A DNA stretch of 64,000 nt from contig NZ_CP109460.1 in NCBI RefSeq assembly GCF_036227565.1, positions 4,278,001 through 4,342,000 on the forward strand, written 5' to 3'. Positions 37,226 through 46,063 of this stretch are shown one piece after another. Positions within the stretch are counted from its first letter, which is position 1. Each line of letters starts with the position of its first letter. The notes under the pieces were generated by a model that saw nothing but the letters and a program-made list of their open reading frames with translations, ran no database searches and was not told where the DNA came from. The position numbers and the translations under genes were made by a program. Source of the stretch: Streptomyces sp. NBC_01454 (lineage in GTDB: Bacteria; Actinomycetota; Actinomycetes; Streptomycetales; Streptomycetaceae).

Positions 37226-37446
37226 GGGGCTGGGCGCCGAGCGGTGCACCGGCCGCCCCTGTCGAGATCACCTCTGCCAGCGTGCAGCGCGGTGACGTCA
37301 TCCAGATCGGCGGTCTCTCGTGTCGTGTCACCGACCTGCTCCAGCTTCCCGGCGGAGCGAAGCGTCTGTGCTTCGAGTCGGGCGAACTGCTCACCATGCA
37401 CTCCCGGTCTCGGCTCGTAGCCCTACGCACGCTGAGAAGGTGGTGA
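37222..37446 (+). CDS. Small conserved beta-rich protein
   Basis: A 74-residue protein from a GTG inside the previous stop (GTGA). VQRGDVIQIGGLSCRVTDLLQLPGGAKRLCFESGELLTMHSRSRLVALR looks like a small beta barrel. Conserved type in Streptomyces elements, function unknown. Confidence 0.65.
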   Translation: MRGWAPSGAPAAPVEITSASVQRGDVIQIGGLSCRVTDLLQLPGGAKRLCFESGELLTMHSRSRLVALRTLRRW

Positions 37447-37453
37447 TGCAGCC

Positions 37454-38185
37454 GTGCCTTCTCGCCGTTATGTCATCGCGGATGACATTCGGAACAAGAT
37501 CTCGACCGGCCGGATCAAGGCCGGCGCATGTCTCCCTTCCGAGGCGCAGCTCGCTTCCCGCTACGCGGTCAGCACGGCGACGCTGCGGAGCGCCCTCTCG
37601 ATCCTGCAGGGCGAAGGGCTCGTCGAGAAGATTCACGGCAAGGGCAACTTCGTCTGCTACCCCCTCCGCAGAATCACGTACGTCGGCGGTGGTCACACGC
37701 TCAGGACGGAGTGCTCGGCCGAGTCGGCGTTACGCGTCAGCGTCCGCACCACCAACCTCCAGGCGCACGGACAACTGACCTGCCTGCTGGGCGTGTCAGC
37801 CAGCAGCCCGCTAACCGAATTCCTCTGCCTCACCCACGAGGGAAAGTCACTGCACAGCCTCGCTCGCATCTACGTACCGCGCGACCTGTCGCCGACCGAC
37901 GTTCCCGCCGAATCGCACTGCTGCAAGGGCGTTGAGGCGAAGCTGGCAGAGCTCCGCCCGCCACTGGCTGAAGTCCGGGAACGAGTCAGTGCTCGTCCTC
38001 CGACACGAGAGGAAGCGGCGACCCTTCGGATCAGCTCGGCCCTGTCAGTGCTCGCGATCACACGCGTGGCGGCCGACAGCACGGGACGCGTGGTCGAGGC
38101 GGCGCTCCTGGTGCTTCCCGGCGACCGCGCCGACGCATTCTTCACCACCCACCACATGACCGACGAGAGGACAAGCGGAGGATGA
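37454..38185 (+). CDS. GntR family regulator (second)
   Basis: A 243-residue protein. wHTH at the N-terminus (YVIADDIRNKISTGRIKAGACLPSEAQLASRYAVSTATLRSALSILQGEGLVEKIHGKGNFV), then a UTRA-like domain with LCLTHEGKSLHSLARIYVPRDL and a final ALLVLPGDRADAFFTTHHM. Its ligand is unknown. Sits inside the operon and overlaps the next gene by four bases (ATGA). Confidence 0.8.
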   Translation: MPSRRYVIADDIRNKISTGRIKAGACLPSEAQLASRYAVSTATLRSALSILQGEGLVEKIHGKGNFVCYPLRRITYVGGGHTLRTECSAESALRVSVRTTNLQAHGQLTCLLGVSASSPLTEFLCLTHEGKSLHSLARIYVPRDLSPTDVPAESHCCKGVEAKLAELRPPLAEVRERVSARPPTREEAATLRISSALSVLAITRVAADSTGRVVEAALLVLPGDRADAFFTTHHMTDERTSGG

Positions 38186-38529
38186 CGACCCACAACGAGC
38201 TGCGGCTCCTCCCGTGGTCAGGCCCCGAGGGCAACCCCTGCTATTTGAGTACCGAGGGCAGCGGCGGCTACCTGTCCCTCCTGGCTGACAACACCGAAGC
38301 GGTGCAACTGGAAATGGCAGGTGAACTCCTGGAGCACGCCCTCGAAGTGCTCGGTGACGGGGAGACGGGGCCGAACGAGATCCGGCTCCTGGCGATGGAC
38401 ATGACTGAAGCCCTGCGTGACGTGCGTCGCGTAGCTATCAGCCGCGGTCACCGCCTGCCGTTAACGGATTCTCCCGCCTGCGAAGGAGGCGACGAGGGCC
38501 CGCAGCTGCCGGCGGCGGCCTTCGGCTAG
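38182..38529 (+). CDS. Hypothetical protein, last gene of the small operon
   Basis: A 115-residue protein with LRLLPWSGPEGNPCYLSTEGSGGYLSLLADNTEAVQLEMAGELLEHALEVLGD. This conserved Streptomyces type typically follows a GntR gene in integrated elements. Function unknown. A terminator follows at 38549. Confidence 0.65.
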   Translation: MTTHNELRLLPWSGPEGNPCYLSTEGSGGYLSLLADNTEAVQLEMAGELLEHALEVLGDGETGPNEIRLLAMDMTEALRDVRRVAISRGHRLPLTDSPACEGGDEGPQLPAAAFG

Positions 38530-38548
38530 AGCGACACATCCAACGCCG

Positions 38549-38579
38549 GGGGAGCCCCAGATTGAGGATTGGGCTCCCC
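38549..38579 (+). terminator. Terminator hairpin after the small operon
   Basis: GGGGAGCCC and GGGCTCCCC form a 9-bp stem with a 13-base loop, 20 bases after the stop codon at 38529. It can also serve the minus-strand gene that ends at 38665. Confidence 0.7.
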
Positions 38580-38664
38580 TGCCGTTCGCCCCGGCCCGCT
38601 GGCAGCAGCAGGACTGTCTGCTTAGAGCAACACCCCAAGGTACTTGGCTGCCTGGCTCCGCCGG

Positions 38665-39291
38665 TCACTCAAGCAGTTGGAGAGTGACCGGGAGCTGCTC
38701 GCTGTAGCGCCACGCGAATGTGCGATCGGGTTCGAGGTGTGCCTCTCCCCAGTGGATGACGTGGATGCCGCTATCTACGTCAGCCGTAAAGAACACACCG
38801 ACAAGCTTCGTAGAGACTCCCAGTTCCTCGAACGCCTCGTGCAGCTCCAGGTACTCCTCTGTGGTCAGGTCGTCATCGAGATCGAAAAGCCCCTCAGGAG
38901 GCTGCGGCCCATGCGCCCGAAACAGCCGACGGCGCGTAGGCGAAGCATTGGAGGGCAACCGAGCAAGATCAAGAGGCCTCGGCCTGTCTGCGTACCTGAA
39001 AGGAAAGAGTGCGTGATCGTTGATCACGGCATACTCGAACCCGCGGAGGTCTCGCACGGGCTCGCCTAGCTCCCTTGCCGTATCCGCCAGCTTCTCCCGC
39101 ACCGCTTCCGCGAGGGTGGAGCCGTAAGGACTCCGCTTCTTCAACCCGGCTGTGAGATGCGTGGCGTGAGCCTGCGCGTGAGCACGAGCCAACTGCACCG
39201 GAACCGCAGCAGCAAGCTTGCCGGCCTGGTGCCCAAACCGCTCGACAGCCCAGACCGAAGGCACGGCCCCATAGTCACCTGGTGCAGACAT
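38665..39291 (-). CDS. Hypothetical protein next to the DUF4297-HerA pair
   Basis: A 208-residue soluble protein. The N-terminal half is helical and Ala-rich (AGKLAAAVPVQLARAHAQAHATHLTAGLKKRS); the C-terminal half is beta-rich with YLELHEAFEELGVSTKLVGVFFTADVDSGIHVIHWGEA. No family is recognised. Divergent from the defence pair by 375 bp. Confidence 0.6.
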   Translation of the reverse strand: MSAPGDYGAVPSVWAVERFGHQAGKLAAAVPVQLARAHAQAHATHLTAGLKKRSPYGSTLAEAVREKLADTARELGEPVRDLRGFEYAVINDHALFPFRYADRPRPLDLARLPSNASPTRRRLFRAHGPQPPEGLFDLDDDLTTEEYLELHEAFEELGVSTKLVGVFFTADVDSGIHVIHWGEAHLEPDRTFAWRYSEQLPVTLQLLE

Positions 39292-39666
39292 CCAGCGTCT
39301 CCCGTCCCCCGGTCATCCAGCTCTCAACTGTGTGACATGCATGCGAAGTGCACACAAGAGCGTGATCCGGCCATACGGGTTGGAAGAGTCTCAACTCCGA
39401 CCTCGGACGGCCCAGCGACAGCCCGAACCTCGGGTGAGTGGCCTGGTGGTCCGCCGAAGTCCCCTGCAGCCGAGACGGATTCGCTGGCCTGGCCGGTGCC
39501 GCAGCCGTTGGTGTTGGCCGCGCCCATGACGAGGTGCCTGCGCTCACATCTGTGGAACCGCCTCCGAACCGGCGCAACAACACCTACTATCAGTTCACAT
39601 CTGCTACTTGGGCACTTTCGACCTCAAAGGTGACCCTCGTACCGCACCACCGATGGAGCCGGATCT

Positions 39667-40794
39667 GTGAATCACCCCGCCATGAAGAAAGAGAGAGATG
39701 GCGGGTATCACGCCATTAAGGGCTTCGCCTATCAGTTCGATGCCTCCCTTCTGCGCATATTCGATAACCCCGGCGCGATGGCGGAGCTTGAAGGCAAGCA
39801 AGACCTCACTGTCGAGAATTATCACATCCAAGTCAAGCATCGATCCGAGAAGTTCTCAGTCTCAGCAATCACCTCAGCCGTACACCTGATGTTCCGCCAG
39901 TTCCATCGCGACAGCAGTTTGCAGTTCATTCTGCACTGCCACTTCACAGATCAACTGCCAGGACTTGAGAGGGAGCTGACACAAGAAGAACTCGATAGGA
40001 TCCTGACGGATTTTCCAGAAGAATTCGAACGCTCGATGTGTAGCAAATTCTTGAGCGCCTGCAAGATCAGCTTCTGCGGAAATTATCAGGAGCAATTTCA
40101 GCAGGTTCTTATGCTGATCAGAGAGCGACTAAACGCCCGGGATGAAGTAGAGGCTACTCATTACCATGCGATCCTCCATGGATACCTGAAGGATGTCATC
40201 CTCTCAAACCCGATTGGGAGCCGCAGAGTAGCATTTCGGTCACTGCGCCAGGCTATCTCGTCTGCGCGAACAGCAATCTTTGAATCTGCTTACGCTGAAC
40301 AGTGCGGATATGATAAATACCTGAAGGCTGTAAGGAAGCGCTACACTCTGAGAACGGTCAATGTTGCCGCGGAGCGGATTTTCTCTTTTGAATGCGACGC
40401 TGCCACGGATGTAGATACTTTGGCCGAAGTTGCCCTTCGCCTGCGGAAAAAGTACTGTTCCAGGCTGGCAGATCCACCGCCGTACATCACATTTAGAGGC
40501 GACTATGACACGCTAGAAATCAAGAAAGCCTTGTGGGATGCCGGCGCGCGTTTCAACGACGGTACTGGATACCATGGCGGCATCTTCCGAATGGAAGAAC
40601 TCATCAGTCCACCGGCAAATGATCTCAAACTCAAGGTGCTTGATTGGGATCACCTCGCGAACTTGATGGACAGTGTGCGCGTAAAAGAGTTCCACGACTT
40701 CTACATAGCCGAAAGCGTGACTACTCCGCACAATGCTTCTACCGCCTCTCACGTTTTCGTCCGCTCTTACGAAGACCTGCTACAAGTTCTCTGA
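39667..40794 (+). CDS. DUF4297 (Cap4-like) dsDNA endonuclease of the HerA defence pair
   Basis: A 375-residue protein. The N-terminal PD-(D/E)xK-type nuclease domain reads GGYHAIKGFAYQFDASLLRIF, then E..D with YHIQVKH, the metal-binding E-D-QxK set typical of DUF4297/Cap4 nucleases. The C-terminal 250 residues should be the assembly and oligomerisation part. The GTG start follows GGAGCCGGAT. It is followed 16 bp later by a HerA ATPase. DUF4297-HerA pairs are reported antiphage systems in which the ATPase and nuclease form a large complex. Codon use is far more AT-rich than its neighbours, pointing to recent acquisition. Confidence 0.82.
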   Translation: MNHPAMKKERDGGYHAIKGFAYQFDASLLRIFDNPGAMAELEGKQDLTVENYHIQVKHRSEKFSVSAITSAVHLMFRQFHRDSSLQFILHCHFTDQLPGLERELTQEELDRILTDFPEEFERSMCSKFLSACKISFCGNYQEQFQQVLMLIRERLNARDEVEATHYHAILHGYLKDVILSNPIGSRRVAFRSLRQAISSARTAIFESAYAEQCGYDKYLKAVRKRYTLRTVNVAAERIFSFECDAATDVDTLAEVALRLRKKYCSRLADPPPYITFRGDYDTLEIKKALWDAGARFNDGTGYHGGIFRMEELISPPANDLKLKVLDWDHLANLMDSVRVKEFHDFYIAESVTTPHNASTASHVFVRSYEDLLQVL

Positions 40795-40810
40795 AGAAAG
40801 GTGCGGTGGA

Positions 40811-42451
40811 ATGTCTAGCGCTGAGGTAGTTGCTGTATATCCGAACCGTGTCAGGATCGCCGTTCACAAAATCTCCGAATTGGCCGATGGTGAACCTGTC
40901 GAGGTGGGCTCATACCTCAAGGTATATGACAACACCGAGAGTGCGATCATTGCGATTATCGAGAATTACTCGATCGAGTTACGCCCCTCGAAGCAGGGAG
41001 ACCTAGAGCGCGTCTACATGATCGAAGCTGTTCCGTTGGGCATCATCGACCGCGAGGGACATTTCGAACGCGGCGGTGGGGGTATCGCCATCCCGCCTAA
41101 GACGGTTTCGGTAGCCTTCAAGGACGAAGTGCAGAAGATCTACAACACCGTCGACCCGCAACACCGATTCCATTTTGCGCAGCTAGCGCAAGATGAGGAG
41201 GTCGATGTCCCCGTAGATGGGAATAAGTTCTTCAGTCGCCATATCGCTGTAGTTGGATCGACCGGTTCAGGAAAGTCGCACGCCATGGCTCGGATCATCC
41301 AGAAGGCGACGGAGGTCCGCGATATTGGCGAGACGGAAGACTACACGCTTAACAACACCCATGTGATCGTGTTCGATCTGCACTCGGAGTATCGAACGGC
41401 GTTCCCGAAGGCTAACCACTTAGGTGTCGAATCCTTAACGCTTCCGTACTGGCTACTCAGTTCGGAAGAGCTCCAGGACCTATTTATCGAGAGCAACGAA
41501 GAGCAATCACACAATCAGATCGCCATTATGAAAAAGAGCATCACGGACGGGAAGCGATCCAATTTCACCGGCCCTGACGATCAGCGCGAACTGATCCATT
41601 ACGACTCCCCTCTTTTCTTCGATATCGATGATGTCCTTGCTGCGATCAAGGCTAAGAACGAAGAAAGAATCGACACTTCGACTCCCAGTAAGAAATCGGA
41701 CAAGGCGGGACCCTTGTTCGGCAAGCTGGACAACTTCATCACCAGGCTAGAGAATCGTCGCAACGATCGACGACTCGACTTCCTCCTTGGCGAGAGATCG
41801 AAATCGGTTCGGTTGGAACAAGTCCTTCGACAGTTCACTGGATATGTAACGGGTGCCCACGCAAACGTCACAGTCATTGACCTCAGTGGCGTGCCGTTCG
41901 AGGTTCTAAGCCTGACGGTTTCCCTGGTCTCCCGGTTACTATTTGACTATGCCTACTACTTCAAAAAGGGGAGCCTGGAAGGGCGAAGTGAGACGCCGCT
42001 TCTTGTCGTCTATGAAGAGGCTCACAAGTACGTTCCTAAGAGTGGCCTAGCTAAGTACAGTTCCTCACGTAACGCCATCGAGCGTATTGCGAAAGAGGGG
42101 CGAAAGTACGGAATCACTGCGGCCATCGTTAGTCAGCGACCGGCAGAGATTTCAGAGACGATTTTCTCCCAGTGCAATAACTTCCTTGCGATGCGTCTCA
42201 CGAATCCAGAGGATCAGAATTACGTCAAGCGACTCATTCCTGATTCCCTGGGGCCTCTCACTGAGTCCCTTCCTATGCTGTCGTCAGGCGAAGCGTTGCT
42301 CATCGGTGACGCGGCCGTTATGCCTTCGCGTGTAAGGCTGGAAAATGCGCATCCGCCCCCGTCCTCTAGCGACGTAATGTATTTGCAAGAGTGGGCACGA
42401 CCGTGGCGCGATGTCCTTTTTGATCCCATCGTGAAGGATTGGGAGCGCTGA
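40811..42451 (+). CDS. herA: HerA-type ATPase of the DUF4297-HerA defence pair
   Basis: A 546-residue FtsK/HerA-family ATPase. An N-terminal HAS-type barrel (residues 5-75, VVAVYPNRVRIAVHKISEL, VGSYLKVYD) precedes Walker A GSTGSGKS at 149-156. Walker B LLVVYEEAHKYVP lies near 400, SQRPAEIS is sensor-like, and a C-terminal segment follows NNFLAMRLTNPEDQNYV. The ATG at 40811 is chosen because the family starts there; a longer frame from 40733 overlaps the nuclease gene. At least three TTA codons occur (41420, 41435, 41936), so translation may depend on the bldA tRNA. Confidence 0.85.
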   Translation: MSSAEVVAVYPNRVRIAVHKISELADGEPVEVGSYLKVYDNTESAIIAIIENYSIELRPSKQGDLERVYMIEAVPLGIIDREGHFERGGGGIAIPPKTVSVAFKDEVQKIYNTVDPQHRFHFAQLAQDEEVDVPVDGNKFFSRHIAVVGSTGSGKSHAMARIIQKATEVRDIGETEDYTLNNTHVIVFDLHSEYRTAFPKANHLGVESLTLPYWLLSSEELQDLFIESNEEQSHNQIAIMKKSITDGKRSNFTGPDDQRELIHYDSPLFFDIDDVLAAIKAKNEERIDTSTPSKKSDKAGPLFGKLDNFITRLENRRNDRRLDFLLGERSKSVRLEQVLRQFTGYVTGAHANVTVIDLSGVPFEVLSLTVSLVSRLLFDYAYYFKKGSLEGRSETPLLVVYEEAHKYVPKSGLAKYSSSRNAIERIAKEGRKYGITAAIVSQRPAEISETIFSQCNNFLAMRLTNPEDQNYVKRLIPDSLGPLTESLPMLSSGEALLIGDAAVMPSRVRLENAHPPPSSSDVMYLQEWARPWRDVLFDPIVKDWER

Positions 42452-42462
42452 CTGAACAGCGG

Positions 42463-42622
42463 AGGTCGGCGGAGCGGCTTTGGGCTGGAGCCTGCTTTGG
42501 CGCGAGGGACCATGGCCCCATAAGCTTCCGGCGCGTCGGGCAGTCTGTGGACCTGCCCGGCAAAGCACGACGTTGGGGGAAGCTCGTGCCAAATTGGCTA
42601 AAGCCGTGGAACCGACCGCCCC
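42463..42622. repeat. Structured repeat element A (imperfect long hairpin)
   Basis: Begins 12 bases after the HerA stop codon. Outer arms CGGCTTT (42475) and AAAGCCG (42600), with GGTCGG/CCGACC outside them; inner stem CGGGCAG (42537) / CTGCCCG (42553) with a nine-base loop. A second, related element lies at 46064-46253. Terminator, structured RNA or MITE-like repeat are all possible. Confidence 0.6.
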
Positions 42623-43042
42623 AGCCACGACGTCCCCCTTCTCTGGCATCAGGCGGCTGGTCGCCAAGCGCGCGGCGCGATGAGTAGGTGAAGACAGGTT
42701 TCGACAGCAGTCCGACACATTGAAGCCTGGTGCACGGTGACTCCTCGTTGCGAACTACCGGCGGGAAAGTCGCTGAGGTCGTTCGGCCTGATCAACTGGC
42801 ATTCCAGGGGCTTTGTCAGTCGCTTGAGGCCGCCGCGGTTACTGTACTTCGCTGCTGTACCGCAACACTGCCGCCCGCGTGTAGGGTTCGTGATCAGCCG
42901 TAGCTGTCGACCGCTCTGGCTGATCGCCTCAGTTAGCCGTCTCCCGATCAGAGCGGTTAGCGCGGTGCGGTCGTCGTTACTGTCGTAGACAAGGCAGTTA
43001 CGTGGATGCTTCCTTGGCCAGCGGCATCATGATGCGCAACGC
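42623..43042. other. Gene-free stretch after repeat element A
   Basis: About 420 bp. No coding frame that I can support; some short direct and inverted repeats of the CGGTTA/TAACCG kind occur near 42830-42965. Confidence 0.35.
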
Positions 43043-43558
43043 CTACGAAACCGGGTTCGGTCCTCGGTAGTGCCCAACTTCAGGATCCGGAAGCCCGCTC
43101 ATGCATAGGTCTGATCGCATCGCCTCACGTAGGTCTGCGTTCTTCAGCCAGTACATGGCGCGTAAGTGAAGAAAACGATCTCCAGTGATGCAGGGATCCT
43201 CGATCAGTAGGTCTCTGATGGCCTCCAACGCCTGTGTCACCTCGGCAGCTAGCGCAACTATGTGGCGTGGGGCAGTAAGGGACAACGCCTGCCGCTGTTG
43301 CCACAGTTGGGAACTATCGATGGCCTGGTGAATCTCGCTGAAGCGCTCTCTTTCGGAGAGGCCGGCCCTAAGGGCAGAGGCCCTCATCTGGCTGTGAGCA
43401 CGACTGCTAGCCACCACAAACTCCTGGTAGACAGCCCGACGCTGCTGGATCCAGTGCTGATCACGTTCCCGGCGCCACCGCAAGCGTTCGGCAAGCAAGG
43501 CAGAGCTGACACCTACGATTGCGCCACCGATGGTGCCCACGGGAGTAATCCAGTCCAT
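43043..43558 (-). CDS. Hypothetical membrane-anchored helical protein
   Basis: A 171-residue protein from MDWITPVGTIGG. One N-terminal membrane helix (VGTIGGAIVGVSSALLAERL) is followed by RWRRERDQHWIQQRRAVYQEFVVASSRAHSQM, a long amphipathic helix common in small Streptomyces proteins of unknown function. An ATG four codons earlier (43570) is an alternative. Confidence 0.6.
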   Translation of the reverse strand: MDWITPVGTIGGAIVGVSSALLAERLRWRRERDQHWIQQRRAVYQEFVVASSRAHSQMRASALRAGLSERERFSEIHQAIDSSQLWQQRQALSLTAPRHIVALAAEVTQALEAIRDLLIEDPCITGDRFLHLRAMYWLKNADLREAMRSDLCMSGLPDPEVGHYRGPNPVS

Positions 43559-43678
43559 GTTGACTGTCATACCCAAGAAGCGGGGAGGCCACGGATCGAC
43601 AACCAATGAGCGTGAAGGTCGGTCAACTACCTTCCGCCGGCACCACCCCCGGTTCCATCAACTTGGAAAGCTTGGGTT

Positions 43679-43797
43679 CTCTGGCGGCAGATGCTGCACT
43701 GACCTGCGGCGGGACGGTGATGGAGCCTTGGTCACCCCCGGGCCAGTCCCCGTTATTCCCCGTAGTTCCCCGCAGGATCTGGCACGCAAATGGCACG
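43679..43797. repeat. att-like ghost inside M6
   Basis: AGCTTGGG (43679) matches the crossover end of the tRNA-Gly core and TGGCACG occurs at 43780 and 43791 with the same 11-bp spacing as the other right arms. GTTATTCCCCGTAGTTCCCCG before them echoes the flanks of copies 5 and 6. The tRNA part and the hairpin are absent. Confidence 0.45.
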
Positions 43798-44127
43798 GCC
43801 CGTTCGTCCCGAAGCACCCTGGGCGGAAGCTCTGTCTTGGAAGTCTGAGCCTCAGTCGACGACAGTCAGCCACGACGGCGGGTGCGTTGACCGATCAGGC
43901 GCGTGCGTGTCTCGCTGTGCCGCCGCTGGCCTCGGCCACGCTGCTCGATGACGTCCGTCAGAGCAAGCCTCGACGGCGGAACCGAGATGGCGAGACATTG
44001 AGCAAAGCAATGACGTCTTCGTTCCGAACTCTCGGCTGCAAGGTCATTGTGGTCTAGGACGCTGGTCGTTGAGTCCGGGCGGGCACGTAGTCGCTACGAT
44101 GCTCAGGCTAGGCATCGTAGAAGCGAT

Positions 44128-44502
44128 GTGGGAGGGGCAGCGAGGATCAAAGATCCAGAGTACCCGGCAGCGGTCGAGGCGGCTGTAGAGATCCTTCGAA
44201 AGCGGGCCCAGCAGGGCGAGGCCATCACGTATGGAGAGCTAAGCGCCGAGCTGGTGACGCAAGGCTTCGCCTCCATCCCACCTCACCGCGGGGTTATGAC
44301 CTACCTCCTCAAGGATGTCTGCCTCTACGGCAACGAGGATGGACGCGCCCCGATGCTCTCGGCGATCGTGGTGAACAAGGCAAGCCGAGAGCCGTCTGAC
44401 CAGTTCTCCAGTCTTGCTCGAAGCCTCCCCTTCTCCCGGCCGGGTCACTGGAGCTGGCGAGACGAGCAACAGGAGGTGTTCGCTCGGTACGGCGAAGGGT
44501 GA
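44128..44502 (+). CDS. Conserved hypothetical protein
   Basis: A 124-residue protein. ITYGELSAELVTQGFASIPPHRGVMTYLLKDVCLYGNEDGRAPMLSAIVVNKASREPSD and a final FARYG read as a compact alpha/beta domain of the kind common as standalone genes in Streptomyces elements. Family not recognised. The start is uncertain: the GTG at 44128 fits the conserved part, and an upstream start at 44047 is possible. Confidence 0.55.
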   Translation: MGGAARIKDPEYPAAVEAAVEILRKRAQQGEAITYGELSAELVTQGFASIPPHRGVMTYLLKDVCLYGNEDGRAPMLSAIVVNKASREPSDQFSSLARSLPFSRPGHWSWRDEQQEVFARYGEG

Positions 44503-44638
44503 CGCGCCGATCCCGCGACACCTGCTTTAGGAGTTCGATCCGGGTGGAGACGATGAGGGGTCTAGCTCTGGGCAGCGTTGCCGTGCTCGACCGTTCAACG
44601 CCTCTGCTGTTCGCTGCCGTTGATGACAGCCGTGGATG

Positions 44639-44884
44639 TCATCCGCCCTGTGGAACAGGCTCGATGACATCGGCCCAGATGCGAGTGGCCCATGGGTTCT
44701 CGTCGCCGAGTCGCTCCGCTACGACATCGTCGAGGTAGCGCGCGGTGCGAACCTCCTTCGCCTCGCCAGGCCACCAGAAGGAATCGCATTCCGCGCACAG
44801 GGAAAAGGGCGTGCCGTCGTCTTTGAAGCGGTACCGCCGGATCCAGTCCTGGTCACAACGCGGGCAGAGCAATGATGCAGTCAC
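44639..44884 (-). CDS. Small zinc-ribbon-like protein
   Basis: An 81-residue protein. CPRCDQDW and CAECDSFWWPGE give two CxxC knuckles of a zinc ribbon; a helix (VRTARYLDDVVAERLGD) follows. Function unknown, probably regulatory or a protein adaptor. Confidence 0.6.
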   Translation of the reverse strand: MTASLLCPRCDQDWIRRYRFKDDGTPFSLCAECDSFWWPGEAKEVRTARYLDDVVAERLGDENPWATRIWADVIEPVPQGG

Positions 44885-45360
44885 CCTCGGAGGCTATCGG
44901 CACGCGCAACGGGTCGGACCGACATCGCGGGTCGCCGGCCCGGCCCTCGCTGTGTGACCTTCTGATCCATAGCTCTATGCGGGTGGGTCGGCAACCGTCA
45001 TATCGGCTGTTGCACTTCGCCAGAGGATCACTACCGGACTGGGCCGGTTGCCGAGGTTGCGGTACTTCGGTGCTGTACGTCACTTCGGCCGCGGACGTCG
45101 CTCCGGGGAAGGGCACATCAGCACCAAGCCAGCCGAATTCTCCCGGGCCGGGAGGCTTTTCACTACCGCAGCGCTCATTATTCACCCGGTTGCTGCATTC
45201 AAGATGCCACATGAGGAGGCATCGCGCTAGAAATGCATCGAGACTGACGTGATCCTGAGCTTATGAGAGAAGCAGCGAAACGGCACTTCGGAGAACGATC
45301 AAAATTCCACCGCAGGATCCTGGGCTGATACGCTACCGCCTCGGGCCTGCCAGGCTATAT
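44885..45360. other. Gene-free stretch before the membrane protein gene
   Basis: About 475 bp of lower GC than the AICE backbone. No frame with supporting evidence; the right part must hold the promoter of the 45361 gene. Confidence 0.35.
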
Positions 45361-46017
45361 TTGGACCATATCGAGGCGATCTATGCGGCCCTCCAGACCG
45401 CCGCTGAGGATCGAGCGAAGAAAACCGGAGATGGTCAGATTTTCCCGGTATCAATCTCCGCTAACGTAGAAACGGCCGGCGAATCGGTTGTTGCGGAACT
45501 CCCTGAAGACCTCGAAGACGCGTCATCAGAGGAACTCCGTCGAGTCCGTCTCGCCTTGAAGAAGCCCCTCATATCCGTTGATCTCTGGTACCGCATGGCA
45601 GATGTTACGGCGCAATCGTCGGACGCTGAGGGTCAGGCCGTGGCGCTGAGCATTCGCGATTATGTGAATAACCGGCGCTATTGGCGAGGCGGCTTTTGCT
45701 TCTTCGATAACTTTCGTGAAGTGCTGCTATTCGGAGCTGGCATTATAGCCGCCATCGTTTTAGTAGTGATAGATCACAGTCGATGGCCATTTTCCCTCAC
45801 TATCGCCGTGATGGCGTCAGCTTCGACTTGGGTTCTAAACACTGTGCTTGCCTATCAAACGGGTACTGTCCGTGTGGTTCCGCATAGGCAAAGGACGGCC
45901 CGCAGGCTGAGCGCTGAGACGCGTAAACAGGTGATCGCGGGGCTGGTCGGTGCGATCGTCGGCGCTGCGCTTATCGGTGTTGCTGGACTATGGGCTGGCG
46001 TCCAGGTGGGTCCCTAA
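45361..46017 (+). CDS. Hypothetical protein with C-terminal transmembrane helices
   Basis: A 218-residue protein. The N-terminal 120 residues are soluble and acidic (VAELPEDLEDASSEELRRVRLALKK). Three membrane helices follow: VLLFGAGIIAAIVLVVI, LTIAVMASASTWVLNTVL and VIAGLVGAIVGAALIGVAGLWAG. The start is a TTG with poor Shine-Dalgarno, so it is uncertain. GC is below that of the backbone, which marks it as cargo. A cytosolic domain on a membrane anchor would suit a defence or sensing role, but nothing proves it. Confidence 0.5.
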   Translation: MDHIEAIYAALQTAAEDRAKKTGDGQIFPVSISANVETAGESVVAELPEDLEDASSEELRRVRLALKKPLISVDLWYRMADVTAQSSDAEGQAVALSIRDYVNNRRYWRGGFCFFDNFREVLLFGAGIIAAIVLVVIDHSRWPFSLTIAVMASASTWVLNTVLAYQTGTVRVVPHRQRTARRLSAETRKQVIAGLVGAIVGAALIGVAGLWAGVQVGP

Positions 46018-46063
46018 ATTCGTGTGGCTCTACTAGGCAGAAGGCCTAGCCGAATACGGTGCT

